7,382 bases of DNA from Acidobacteriota bacterium (GTDB lineage Bacteria > Acidobacteriota > Terriglobia > 20CM-2-55-15). Location: NCBI GenBank assembly GCA_003223895.1, contig QHXD01000447.1, forward strand, positions 1 through 7,382, read 5' to 3'. The notes beneath the pieces were generated by a model, which did no database searches, was not told where the DNA came from, and saw nothing but the letters and a program-made list of their open reading frames with translations. Every line of letters begins with the position of its first letter. Position 1 is the first letter of the stretch. The translations under genes were made by a program, and so were the position numbers. Below, piece by piece: positions 1-5,754 of this stretch.

Positions 1-1
1 C

Positions 2-724
2 ATTGGCAAGAGCGGCCAGGCCGGAAGCAACGCGACGCAAGTCCTCAAAGGAGCCACAAGGCTTTATGTTTACCCCAAAACGAACGAACTGTTCGTCAGC
101 GACGGGTACGGCAACAGCCGCATCATGGTATATGACGCCGACACGGGGCAGTTCAAACGTATGTGGGGCGCGTATGGCAATAAGCCATTCGATATCGACG
201 CGCGTTCGCCACGCTCCGAGCCTGCGAGAAACCCTTGGGTTGCGGTCTCTGAAGTTCTGCAGCAGTTCGGTTCACCCGTGCATGATGTGAATATTTCCAA
301 CGACGGATTGGTATATGTCGCGGATCGTGGCAACAAGCGGGTGCAGGTTTTCACGCCCAATGGCAAATTTATCGCGGAGCAGTTCGTTGGCCTCGATAGC
401 AAGTATCCCCTTCAGGCAAGATCTGTGGCGTTCTCTCCGGATGCGGCACAGAGGTTCCTCTATGTCGCCGGGTCCCCGGACATCTACATACTTAATCGCA
501 AGACCCTCGAGGTTCTTGGATCATTCAACATCGGTTCGCCGCAAGGGGACCCTCCGGGCCACTTGATTACGGTTGATCACAAAGGCAACGTTTACGCGGT
601 GCAGGCCGAACTCAGTGGAGCCGACGGACATAGTGGAGGTGCGGGGGCCTATAAGTTCACGTTCAAGGGATATTCCCCAAAGGTTTCATGTCCTCCTTGT
701 GTATCCACCAAACGTATTGAGTAA
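2..724 (+). CDS. NHL-repeat beta-propeller protein, C-terminal part (cut by left edge)
   Basis: The frame is open from the first bases of the window to a TAA at 722-724, so about 240 C-terminal residues are seen and the start lies outside. At least three propeller blades are visible. Blade one is near residues 20-57 and contains NELFVSDGYGNSRIMVYD. Blade two is near residues 91-130 and contains LVYVADRGNKRVQVF followed by NGKF. A degenerate third blade is near residues 138-195 and contains LYVAGSPDIYILNRKTLEV, then GHLITVDHKGNVYAV. The pattern of a small turn (DG or DRGN), R-hydrophobic-x-V-[FY] and a polar loop is the NHL signature. NHL proteins of this kind are usually exported and act as binding scaffolds; a minority are peptidyl-hydroxyglycine lyases. 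No catalytic function can be assigned here. The tail carries a CPPC pair (SCPPCVSTK) just before the end. The gene converges on the neprosin gene across a palindromic element. Confidence 0.85.
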   Translation: MGKSGQAGSNATQVLKGATRLYVYPKTNELFVSDGYGNSRIMVYDADTGQFKRMWGAYGNKPFDIDARSPRSEPARNPWVAVSEVLQQFGSPVHDVNISNDGLVYVADRGNKRVQVFTPNGKFIAEQFVGLDSKYPLQARSVAFSPDAAQRFLYVAGSPDIYILNRKTLEVLGSFNIGSPQGDPPGHLITVDHKGNVYAVQAELSGADGHSGGAGAYKFTFKGYSPKVSCPPCVSTKRIE

Positions 725-769
725 TTTGAAAGATCTTCAGGGATGAGTATAAGTCGGCCGTTGCGGGTT

Positions 770-849
770 GAACGCGGGCTAAAGCCCGCGACTACATACT
801 GGCTAAAATATTTGATCCTGAATGTAGTCGCCCTCTTTAGCCCGCGTTC
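770..849. repeat. Large imperfect inverted repeat between convergent genes
   Basis: Two 28-nt arms at 770-797 and 822-849 are reverse complements except at three adjacent positions, separated by a 24-nt AT-richer loop. The left arm is itself a perfect hairpin, cgcgggct-aa-agcccgcg (773-790), with 8-bp stems. The right arm has lost this inner symmetry through the three changed bases. It sits in the 141-nt gap between the stops of two convergent genes, so it could end or protect transcripts from both sides, although neither strand has a clear U-tract. GC-rich palindromic elements of this sort, which translate to a GLKPATT-like peptide, are to my knowledge dispersed in acidobacterial genomes, but copy number cannot be seen here. 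Confidence 0.8.
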
Positions 850-865
850 CTGGCGTCTCGAGCTC

Positions 866-2305
866 TCAGCACCAGCCGCCCGGTCCACCGAAGAAGAAGT
901 AAATCTGCCAATCAGACCCGCCCCAGGATGGCCCCGAAGTCGAAGTCCCGCCAGAGCAGGTATTAACCATAGAGCTCAGGCTGGGCGAGTGGCTGCCGTA
1001 GGCGCCGTCGAAGTACCAAATCTGACGCTGGTACGCCGCCCAAGGCCATCCACTAGCGCCCCAATTGCCACTACCCATGGGAGGATAGTAGTTGTAACTC
1101 GTACCGCTGCCGCCAACGAGTTCTCCGCCAAACTCGGCCAGAACGGAGTGAGTCGCCATGTCGCCTCCTCCAAACAGCGATCCCGGATAGTAACCGACCC
1201 ACGTTCCGTTTACCTGGAGCCACCAGTTGCCAGACCACCACTCCCATTTGATGGGTAATTCATACTGTGCTCCGCCGGGCGTACTGACTGGCGAAAAAGC
1301 AACTCCCAGGAAGAGGCTGCCGCTGTATTGTACAAACGCGCCGCAACCATAGTCATAGCAGCCGGTGCTACTGTAGCCGTCCGCAGTATAGTAAGCGAAC
1401 AGGTGGGGCTGTTCGTCGCCGAGCCTGCCCGGATAGACTTGCAATCCGGCTTCAACGGTTTGCGTCGCACCACTCCTGTAACCGATGTACCACACCTGCG
1501 ACAGAGAGAAGACTTCCCCCCAGGGGGTATAAACATACGGGTTGTTGATACTCAGAGTGGAGTTACCGCCCAGGTTGTATACCCATTGGTAGGTGTAGTT
1601 GTACTTGTGCTCGACAGGAGATGGCGGAATAAATCTGTCGAAACCTGCAGATGCCGCAGATGCACTGCTGGGCTTAGGAGCCATGGGCACAGGGGCCTTG
1701 CCCTTGCCATCCGGACCCTTGCTCAGGAAAGCCTGGAGCGTTGGAAATTGGCTCATCTGCTCGAGTGTGGTGCGCCCTATGGGGACGGTCTTGTCCGGGC
1801 AGCCGATCGCGTTCCCGAAGCTGTCCACGCCACTGGGAACGATCGACGCGACAGACGCTTGTCCGGGTTGCTGGCCACCGCTATTCACCCCAGCAGCGCC
1901 TGAGGCGGGTGCTGCTGACGCCGGCGGCGTGGCGGCGATACCTTTCAAACCGCGAAGTCGGACCGCGGGTTGCTGGTCGATCGCCATGCAGTCATAGGTC
2001 TGCACCCCCACGGCAAAACTGTGGCTTACGTGCACGCCCTGGTAGAGATCCAGAATGTGTTTTCGCATCTGTTCGAACGACGCCGCATCCGATACTCTGT
2101 GTGATCCGGCACCGACACCTCCACCCGATGCCGTATCGGTTACTCTCCCTGTGGAAGGAACGAAAACCGCTGTGGCAGTATTTGCTACAAACTCATTGAA
2201 CGGTACGAAACGGTTTGGCCCCGACTGAGCGCTCACTCGTGTCCCTGAGATCAGTAGGAGCACAACCAAACCGCACGTCACCCAATACATCTTTCGTGTC
2301 TTCAT
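866..2305 (-). CDS. Neprosin-family secreted protein (putative glutamate-class prolyl endopeptidase)
   Basis: A 479-residue exported protein. Residues 1-26 are a signal peptide: basic MKTRK, a hydrophobic core CGLVVLLLIS and a VSA-Q cleavage site. Residues 30-120 form a probable pro-region. Residues 124-220 are an Ala/Pro/Gly/Ser-rich linker. Residues 235-435 match the neprosin (DUF239) domain: FSLSQVWYIG, TVEAGLQVYPG, QPHLFAYYTADGY, TGCYDYGCGAFVQ, FSPVSTPGGAQYEL, SGNWWLQVNG, VGYYPGSLF, FGGELVGG, PPMGSGNWG. Neprosins cut after proline and use two glutamates (E188 and E297 in the Nepenthes enzyme, from memory). Here E285 and E395 lie in the equivalent motifs with almost the same spacing. Cys316/Cys321 could form a disulfide, as could Cys450 and the C-terminal Cys479. 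I chose the start at 2305, not the in-frame ATG at 2365, because it gives a proper signal peptide and has an AAAGGAG 5 nt upstream. Activity on proline substrates is inferred from the family. Confidence 0.88.
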   Translation of the reverse strand: MKTRKMYWVTCGLVVLLLISGTRVSAQSGPNRFVPFNEFVANTATAVFVPSTGRVTDTASGGGVGAGSHRVSDAASFEQMRKHILDLYQGVHVSHSFAVGVQTYDCMAIDQQPAVRLRGLKGIAATPPASAAPASGAAGVNSGGQQPGQASVASIVPSGVDSFGNAIGCPDKTVPIGRTTLEQMSQFPTLQAFLSKGPDGKGKAPVPMAPKPSSASAASAGFDRFIPPSPVEHKYNYTYQWVYNLGGNSTLSINNPYVYTPWGEVFSLSQVWYIGYRSGATQTVEAGLQVYPGRLGDEQPHLFAYYTADGYSSTGCYDYGCGAFVQYSGSLFLGVAFSPVSTPGGAQYELPIKWEWWSGNWWLQVNGTWVGYYPGSLFGGGDMATHSVLAEFGGELVGGSGTSYNYYPPMGSGNWGASGWPWAAYQRQIWYFDGAYGSHSPSLSSMVNTCSGGTSTSGPSWGGSDWQIYFFFGGPGGWC

Positions 2306-2310
2306 CTTTT

Positions 2311-2317
2311 CTCCTTT
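2311..2317 (-). promoter_or_regulatory. Ribosome binding site deciding the neprosin start
   Basis: On the minus strand AAAGGAG ends 5 nt before the ATG at 2305. This favours that start over the upstream in-frame ATG at 2365, which would put 20 non-hydrophobic residues in front of the signal peptide. Confidence 0.75.
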
Positions 2318-2484
2318 GCCTGTTTCGCAATTGCGCATTGTGAGCGCAGGTTGAGCAAGGCTCATTCCAGGCGTCTCCCGGCGCTACGATCTCAGGGCGT
2401 TCGGTTCGCGAAGAACTCACTAAATCACTTGTATTGAGAGAGGGCCGGACAACCGAAATTACCTGACTTTTTACGGAAGATGGA

Positions 2485-2730
2485 TTGGCTGGAACCGAAG
2501 TCGCGATAACGCCGTCCCGTTGCGCAGAATTCGCCGAAAAAACGATAGCCCGTACTAACTTTTTAGATGGTCCCGAAACGGGAGTTACTCAAATCCCGGA
2601 CGGTGATCTGCTCGCCCGCCTCAACGCCGTACATGACGGAATGTTGAACAATCCGGACTTGGAATCGAGAAATAGCGGTACCGCTCGCTCGAAACGAATG
2701 TACTGGCCCGGCCACCCCGTGCGACGATGA
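2485..2730 (+). CDS. Possible small protein, unrecognised
   Basis: An 81-codon frame begins at a TTG, with a GGAAG 5 nt upstream that could serve as a weak ribosome binding site, and ends 27 nt before the ATG of the SEC-C gene. The middle of the product (IPDGDLLARLNAVHDGML) is plausible amphipathic helix, but the C-terminal stretch is Arg-rich, codon third positions are mixed, and there is no ATG or GTG start. I do not recognise the sequence. It may be a genuine leader gene of the downstream operon, a decayed gene, or a chance frame. The last is the most likely. Confidence 0.25.
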   Translation: MAGTEVAITPSRCAEFAEKTIARTNFLDGPETGVTQIPDGDLLARLNAVHDGMLNNPDLESRNSGTARSKRMYWPGHPVRR

Positions 2731-2757
2731 GCGGGAGTGGAGGCCACACCGGCGACC

Positions 2758-4374
2758 ATGATGGATTCCGAACTGCGGAAATATATTGGCAAATCGGCGT
2801 TGGACAAGCAGTTGATACGCCATGTGCAATCGGTGCTGCCCGCCGACGACGGGGAATTGGATCGGTGGCTTGCCGATTCGTTGCCCCGGCAGGCCTACAA
2901 CGAGTTCGTTTCTGTGATTTGCGCCGCGCTCCTGGAAGGCCGCCCCGTCGATCCACGCCACCTGGCCCAGGGCGGATTCATTTTAGCCGCGTTGGGGATT
3001 CTTCCTGAGGTGGTGATGAGAATGCGTCAGGGCAATGTTCCGGAGTATCTGCTGCAATCCGTCGAGGTCAATATCCCACGGCGTCACAAGGCCCTGATTC
3101 TGGCCGTGCTCGCGGTCTGGTGTCGTCTACACCGCAACTCCGTTTTCCCGCCCAGGCTCCTCGAATTCGCCAGAGAGATGGCCCGGCAGCCTGACGAGGA
3201 CCATTCGATCCCCGATTGGCTGGTTTTCGTCGCATCTATGACGGGAGATCAAGGTCTCGCTGACCTCGTCCGGAAATCGAATCGGTACCTCGCGCCTGAG
3301 GCAGAGTGGAAGAAGGCGCACGCCGCGGTAAGCACATTCGAGAAGAGGTTGGCCGATGTCCCAAACAAGCCCATCCTGGACGTATTTGGGGAACAAGGAG
3401 AGCGCATTGTCGCCTACGCCTCGACAATGCGCCGCTCCGTTCCCCGAACCGGCCGCAACGAACCCTGTCCGTGCGGTAGCGGCAAGAAATACAAACGGTG
3501 CTGCTTCGACAAGGATCAAGAGCGGCTGCGCCACTCGACCAGCATTGAGGGCGTGACCGACGAAGAATTCGACGCTGCGCCGGAGGCGCACCTGACCGCC
3601 GACTCCTTCGAACATCTCCCATGGGAACGGATCGACCGCATCGATCCCACGAAGCTCCCGCCCGGACTTATTGAGCCATACTTCGCGGCGCTTATTCGAA
3701 TGGGAGTGTTCGACCGCCTGGCCGATTCGTTCGAAAAAATTGGATATACGGAGGGTCTTCATCCTACCTGGCGAACGGCGGCTGTTCTCGTTGTGATGCG
3801 GCAGCGAAGAGACCTTGCCGAACGACTCGTCAGCATTCGCCGGCGCGCGGGATTTCCAGATGACGATCTCGACGACGTCATTCGGTTTTTTTTGATCGAG
3901 GACGACCCGTCGGCATGGCTGTCATTCCTGGAGGAACGAATGGATACTGCTCTGGCAGACGAAGATCCGAACGCACTCTGGCATTTAGCGCAGGCTGTCG
4001 CTTTTTCGAAATATCCGGCGCTCGGCGTCTTCGTCTGTCGAAGCGTGGCGCCGCTGCTTTCGACAAAAGAAGCCTCAAGCGTGCTCGAGGACCTGTCGAA
4101 GGCAAGAGATCGACTGAACCTTCTGCCCGAAGATCCGATCACCGACGTCGTCGATAAGGTCTGCGCCAAAGAAAATGACGAGACGGGCCAATCGTCGCGA
4201 GGCGCGCGAACTGAAGAAAACGATCGAGCGGTCCGAAAGAGAGCTGAAGCGTGCGGAGGCGGCGCTGGCGCAAGGCGCGAGCACGGCGGCCGCTGCGGAC
4301 GGCGAGAACGAAGTGACCCGGTCATTGCGTCGCAAGATCGGCATGCTGACACACAACCTGAAGGAGGTTCATAA
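2758..4374 (+). CDS. Helical protein with central SEC-C zinc motif; C-terminal frame doubtful
   Basis: From ATG 2758 the product is 538 residues. Residues 1-225 and 260-470 are mostly alpha-helical, with acidic and hydrophobic helices like a TPR/HEAT-type scaffold. Between them is a SEC-C motif, GRNEPCPCGSGKKYKRCC (residues 232-249), with all four zinc-binding Cys (237, 239, 248, 249). SEC-C modules are zinc-binding tails first seen in SecA and also found on many uncharacterised proteins, where they usually mediate binding. After about residue 473 the frame stops looking like protein: the last 65 residues are Gly/Arg/Ser-rich, third codon positions lose their G/C preference, and the next gene's frame in the same DNA is clearly coding. 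The natural protein therefore probably ends near 4174 or continues by a +1 shift into the next gene. The start is uncertain: GTG 2737 and ATG 2761 are also in frame. GGAGG at 2739-2743 is 14 nt before ATG 2758, which is long. A T8 run at 3886-3893 lies in the gene. Confidence 0.8.
   Translation: MMDSELRKYIGKSALDKQLIRHVQSVLPADDGELDRWLADSLPRQAYNEFVSVICAALLEGRPVDPRHLAQGGFILAALGILPEVVMRMRQGNVPEYLLQSVEVNIPRRHKALILAVLAVWCRLHRNSVFPPRLLEFAREMARQPDEDHSIPDWLVFVASMTGDQGLADLVRKSNRYLAPEAEWKKAHAAVSTFEKRLADVPNKPILDVFGEQGERIVAYASTMRRSVPRTGRNEPCPCGSGKKYKRCCFDKDQERLRHSTSIEGVTDEEFDAAPEAHLTADSFEHLPWERIDRIDPTKLPPGLIEPYFAALIRMGVFDRLADSFEKIGYTEGLHPTWRTAAVLVVMRQRRDLAERLVSIRRRAGFPDDDLDDVIRFFLIEDDPSAWLSFLEERMDTALADEDPNALWHLAQAVAFSKYPALGVFVCRSVAPLLSTKEASSVLEDLSKARDRLNLLPEDPITDVVDKVCAKENDETGQSSRGARTEENDRAVRKRAEACGGGAGARREHGGRCGRRERSDPVIASQDRHADTQPEGGS
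3466..3504 (+). other. SEC-C zinc-binding motif (within the SEC-C protein)
   Basis: The encoded CPCGSGKKYKRCC is a full match to the C-x-C-x-S-G-x(5-6)-C-[CH] SEC-C consensus and is preceded by the usual GRNEP. It lies in the middle of the protein rather than at its end, so it joins two helical regions instead of being a terminal tail. Confidence 0.9.
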
Positions 4375-4813
4375 CGAACGCAACGCCTTTCGCCGCAAAT
4401 ACGAAGAAGCGCAGGAGCACATCGGAGAACTGAACTCGCAGACGCCAACCGCGCCGGACAGGTCCAGTTCGGACATGAAGGACAGCGCTGAAGACGAGTT
4501 GCTCCTGCCACAGGATTCGCCGGCCACCCACCCTGTCCGTCTTATCGACTTCCCGCGAAATTTCGACCAGCGTCTGCGTGACGTCCCGCGTCAGGTCGCT
4601 CGCGCAACCATGACGATGCTCGGACGCCTGGCCGCCGGAGAACCCGCCGCATTTGTCGGCGCAGTCCGTCTGAAGGCGTGTCCCACGGTGACGCGGCTGC
4701 GCATCGGCATAGACTGGCGCCTTTTATTCCGGCTGCTCCAGGATCGCATCGAAGTGGTCGACTTGATCCCACGTCAGGATCTGGAGCGTAAGATCAGGAC
4801 GCTATCCTCTTAG
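4175..4813 (+). CDS. Coiled-coil protein with C-terminal RelE/ParE-like domain
   Basis: From ATG 4175 the product is 212 residues. Residues 5-33 and 46-88 are charged heptad-like helices (REARELKKTIERSERELKRA), a probable coiled coil broken by an Ala/Gly-rich turn. Residues 89-120 are a polar linker. Residues 121-211 resemble the RelE/ParE fold: an N-terminal helical part (FDQRLRDVPRQVARA, LGRLAAGEP), then strands RLRIGIDWRLLFR and IEVVDLIPRQDLERKI. The 'RLRIG-x-x-R-LLFR ... R' core is what classical toxins show. The Tyr or His often seen after the last Arg is replaced (PRQDLERKI), so RNase activity is uncertain. Ordinary RelE toxins are about 90 residues, so the long coiled-coil front end is unusual. 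The first 200 nt overlap the upstream gene in another frame, and codon use supports this frame. No ribosome binding site is close to the ATG, so expression may need coupling to, or fusion with, the SEC-C gene. No antitoxin gene is recognisable next to it. Confidence 0.75.
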   Translation: MTRRANRREARELKKTIERSERELKRAEAALAQGASTAAAADGENEVTRSLRRKIGMLTHNLKEVHNERNAFRRKYEEAQEHIGELNSQTPTAPDRSSSDMKDSAEDELLLPQDSPATHPVRLIDFPRNFDQRLRDVPRQVARATMTMLGRLAAGEPAAFVGAVRLKACPTVTRLRIGIDWRLLFRLLQDRIEVVDLIPRQDLERKIRTLSS

Positions 4814-4865
4814 CGCAGTCGCGCGTTGCGACAAGTTGGTCACGAAAGGTCGTTCCTATGTGTCT

Positions 4866-5723
4866 CTAGGCAGAAGCAGGCCGATGTGCCCGAAGAAAGG
4901 AACGAATCTGACGCACGGCCAGCGGAATCCGCTCCTTGGGCTCCTTCCAGGGGTACACGCTCACTTCGGCCTTCGGAGCGAGCATCGCGGCCTCCATGGC
5001 GACGGCGTACGGATGCGCCGGAATATCGTCCGGCAGAATCAGTACGGGGGTCTGGCAATTGTGAACGAAATCGCGCGTCACCGTGAAGACAAAGTCGGGA
5101 TTGGTGCGGTACATCCTGGTCAGAAATTTCTGGACCATATCCATCGTGATCTCGGGCCGGCGCTTGACCAATTCCGGACCCCAGCCGGTCATATTGTTGT
5201 CATAGGAGAGGGTTGGCATCTCCGGTCGGAAACCGCTCGGTTGCGCGAGCACGGCCGCGACAACACGATCCGGTGCGCGCTTGAGGAGGTTCCAGACGAA
5301 GGGGCCGCCAATGCAGAAGCCCATGACCATGAACTTATCGATGCGCAGGTGATCCATCAGGCCGATTTGGTCGTCGGTGTATGCATCCCACGGCCGGTCG
5401 ATCTCGAGCGGACCTGTGGACTGGCCGCTATTGGCGTTGCGCAGGTCCGACGCGATGCAACGGTATTCTCCCTTGAATTCCTTGATCGGATCAAAGGGGT
5501 GGGTGGCTAAGCCTGCCATCGTCGAGTTCAATCCCCCGCCGGCAATGATCAACAACGGGAAGCCGGAACCGACTTCCTGATAGTGGATGCGAACGCGGCC
5601 CTTTTCGTAGAAAGACGTGGCACCTCCTCCTTGTCCCCTCTGCTCACCGAACACGCGCGGCGCTGCGGCCATCGCCGTCACTGCGGCGCCCGTTTTCAGA
5701 ATTTTGCGTCTGGTCGGATCCAT
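4866..5723 (-). CDS. Tat-exported alpha/beta hydrolase with cysteine nucleophile
   Basis: A 285-residue protein. It begins with a twin-arginine signal, TRRKILKTGAAVTAMAAAPRVFG, so it is probably folded before export. The alpha/beta hydrolase core follows: strand and oxyanion loop PLLIIAGGG (57-64), D93 in the next strand, the nucleophile elbow GFCIGG (135-140) with Cys137 in place of Ser, a cap region around 165-210, and LILPDDIPAHP (228-238) where the acidic residue is expected. Cys elbows are known in dienelactone hydrolases, and I recall GYCIGG in close relatives of this protein, so the Cys is a family feature and not a mutation. Near the C-terminus, where the catalytic His normally sits, there is YPWKEPKE and no His; His237 or His280 would have to serve. 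The substrate is unknown. The start at 5723 has AAGGAGG 9 nt upstream. The gene lies 31 nt downstream of the HbpS/GlcG-like gene in the same direction and converges on the RelE-like gene. Confidence 0.88.
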   Translation of the reverse strand: MDPTRRKILKTGAAVTAMAAAPRVFGEQRGQGGGATSFYEKGRVRIHYQEVGSGFPLLIIAGGGLNSTMAGLATHPFDPIKEFKGEYRCIASDLRNANSGQSTGPLEIDRPWDAYTDDQIGLMDHLRIDKFMVMGFCIGGPFVWNLLKRAPDRVVAAVLAQPSGFRPEMPTLSYDNNMTGWGPELVKRRPEITMDMVQKFLTRMYRTNPDFVFTVTRDFVHNCQTPVLILPDDIPAHPYAVAMEAAMLAPKAEVSVYPWKEPKERIPLAVRQIRSFLRAHRPASA

Positions 5724-5732
5724 AATCGGAGT

Positions 5733-5739
5733 CCTCCTT
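5733..5739 (-). promoter_or_regulatory. Ribosome binding site of the hydrolase gene
   Basis: Minus-strand AAGGAGG, 9 nt before the ATG at 5723 and inside the 31-nt gap after the HbpS-like gene. It indicates independent, efficient initiation within the shared transcript. Confidence 0.75.
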
Positions 5740-5754
5740 TTTGTTCGAACGAAT

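Larger units (their letters stand above)
2306..2757. other. Divergent intergenic region (neprosin / SEC-C gene)
   Basis: About 450 nt separate the starts of two divergent genes, so promoters for both must lie here unless the SEC-C gene starts further upstream. I see no strong sigma-70 promoter. The best plus-strand match is TTGAGA at 2434-2439 followed 17 nt later by AATTAC (weak -10), which would serve the doubtful ORF at 2485 and the SEC-C gene. A perfect 10-bp palindrome CGCAATTGCG lies at 2326-2335, 21 nt upstream of the neprosin start, and could be an operator. The right half contains a possible small ORF, listed separately. The minus-strand frames over this region look non-coding. Confidence 0.4.

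Noticed and set aside
649..888. Minus-strand frame encoding a 79-residue protein across the palindromic element
   Set aside because: It is the translation of the palindromic element plus the ends of the two convergent genes; GLKRATT/GLKPATT-like peptides are a known artefact of such repeats. The same applies to the plus-strand frame at 743-1258.
1328..1903. Plus-strand frame of 191 codons opposite the neprosin gene
   Set aside because: The minus-strand product matches a real family throughout with a signal peptide and a ribosome binding site; the plus-strand products here (also 1599-1997 and 1741-2199) are Arg/Pro-rich with no recognisable motif.
4165..4180. Classical -1 slippery site at the SEC-C/RelE overlap (gccaaagaaaatga)
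   Set aside because: Joining the frames needs +1 (or -2), not -1, and the sequence does not fit the X-XXY-YYZ pattern, so programmed -1 frameshifting is not supported.
3759..4511. Minus-strand frame of 250 codons opposite the SEC-C/RelE-like genes
   Set aside because: The product is Ser/Arg/Ala-rich with no motif or ribosome binding site, typical of the antisense of a GC-rich gene. The same holds for 3127-3762 (-).
4818..4832. Hairpin GTCGC-gcgtt-GCGAC just after the RelE-like gene, considered as a terminator
   Set aside because: Only a 5-bp stem with no T-tract after it on either strand.
4836..5510. Plus-strand frame of 224 codons opposite the hydrolase
   Set aside because: It is an antisense shadow; the hydrolase on the minus strand has a Tat signal, nucleophile elbow and ribosome binding site. 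The same applies to 5617-6192 and 5996-6628 (+) opposite the HbpS-like and regulator genes.
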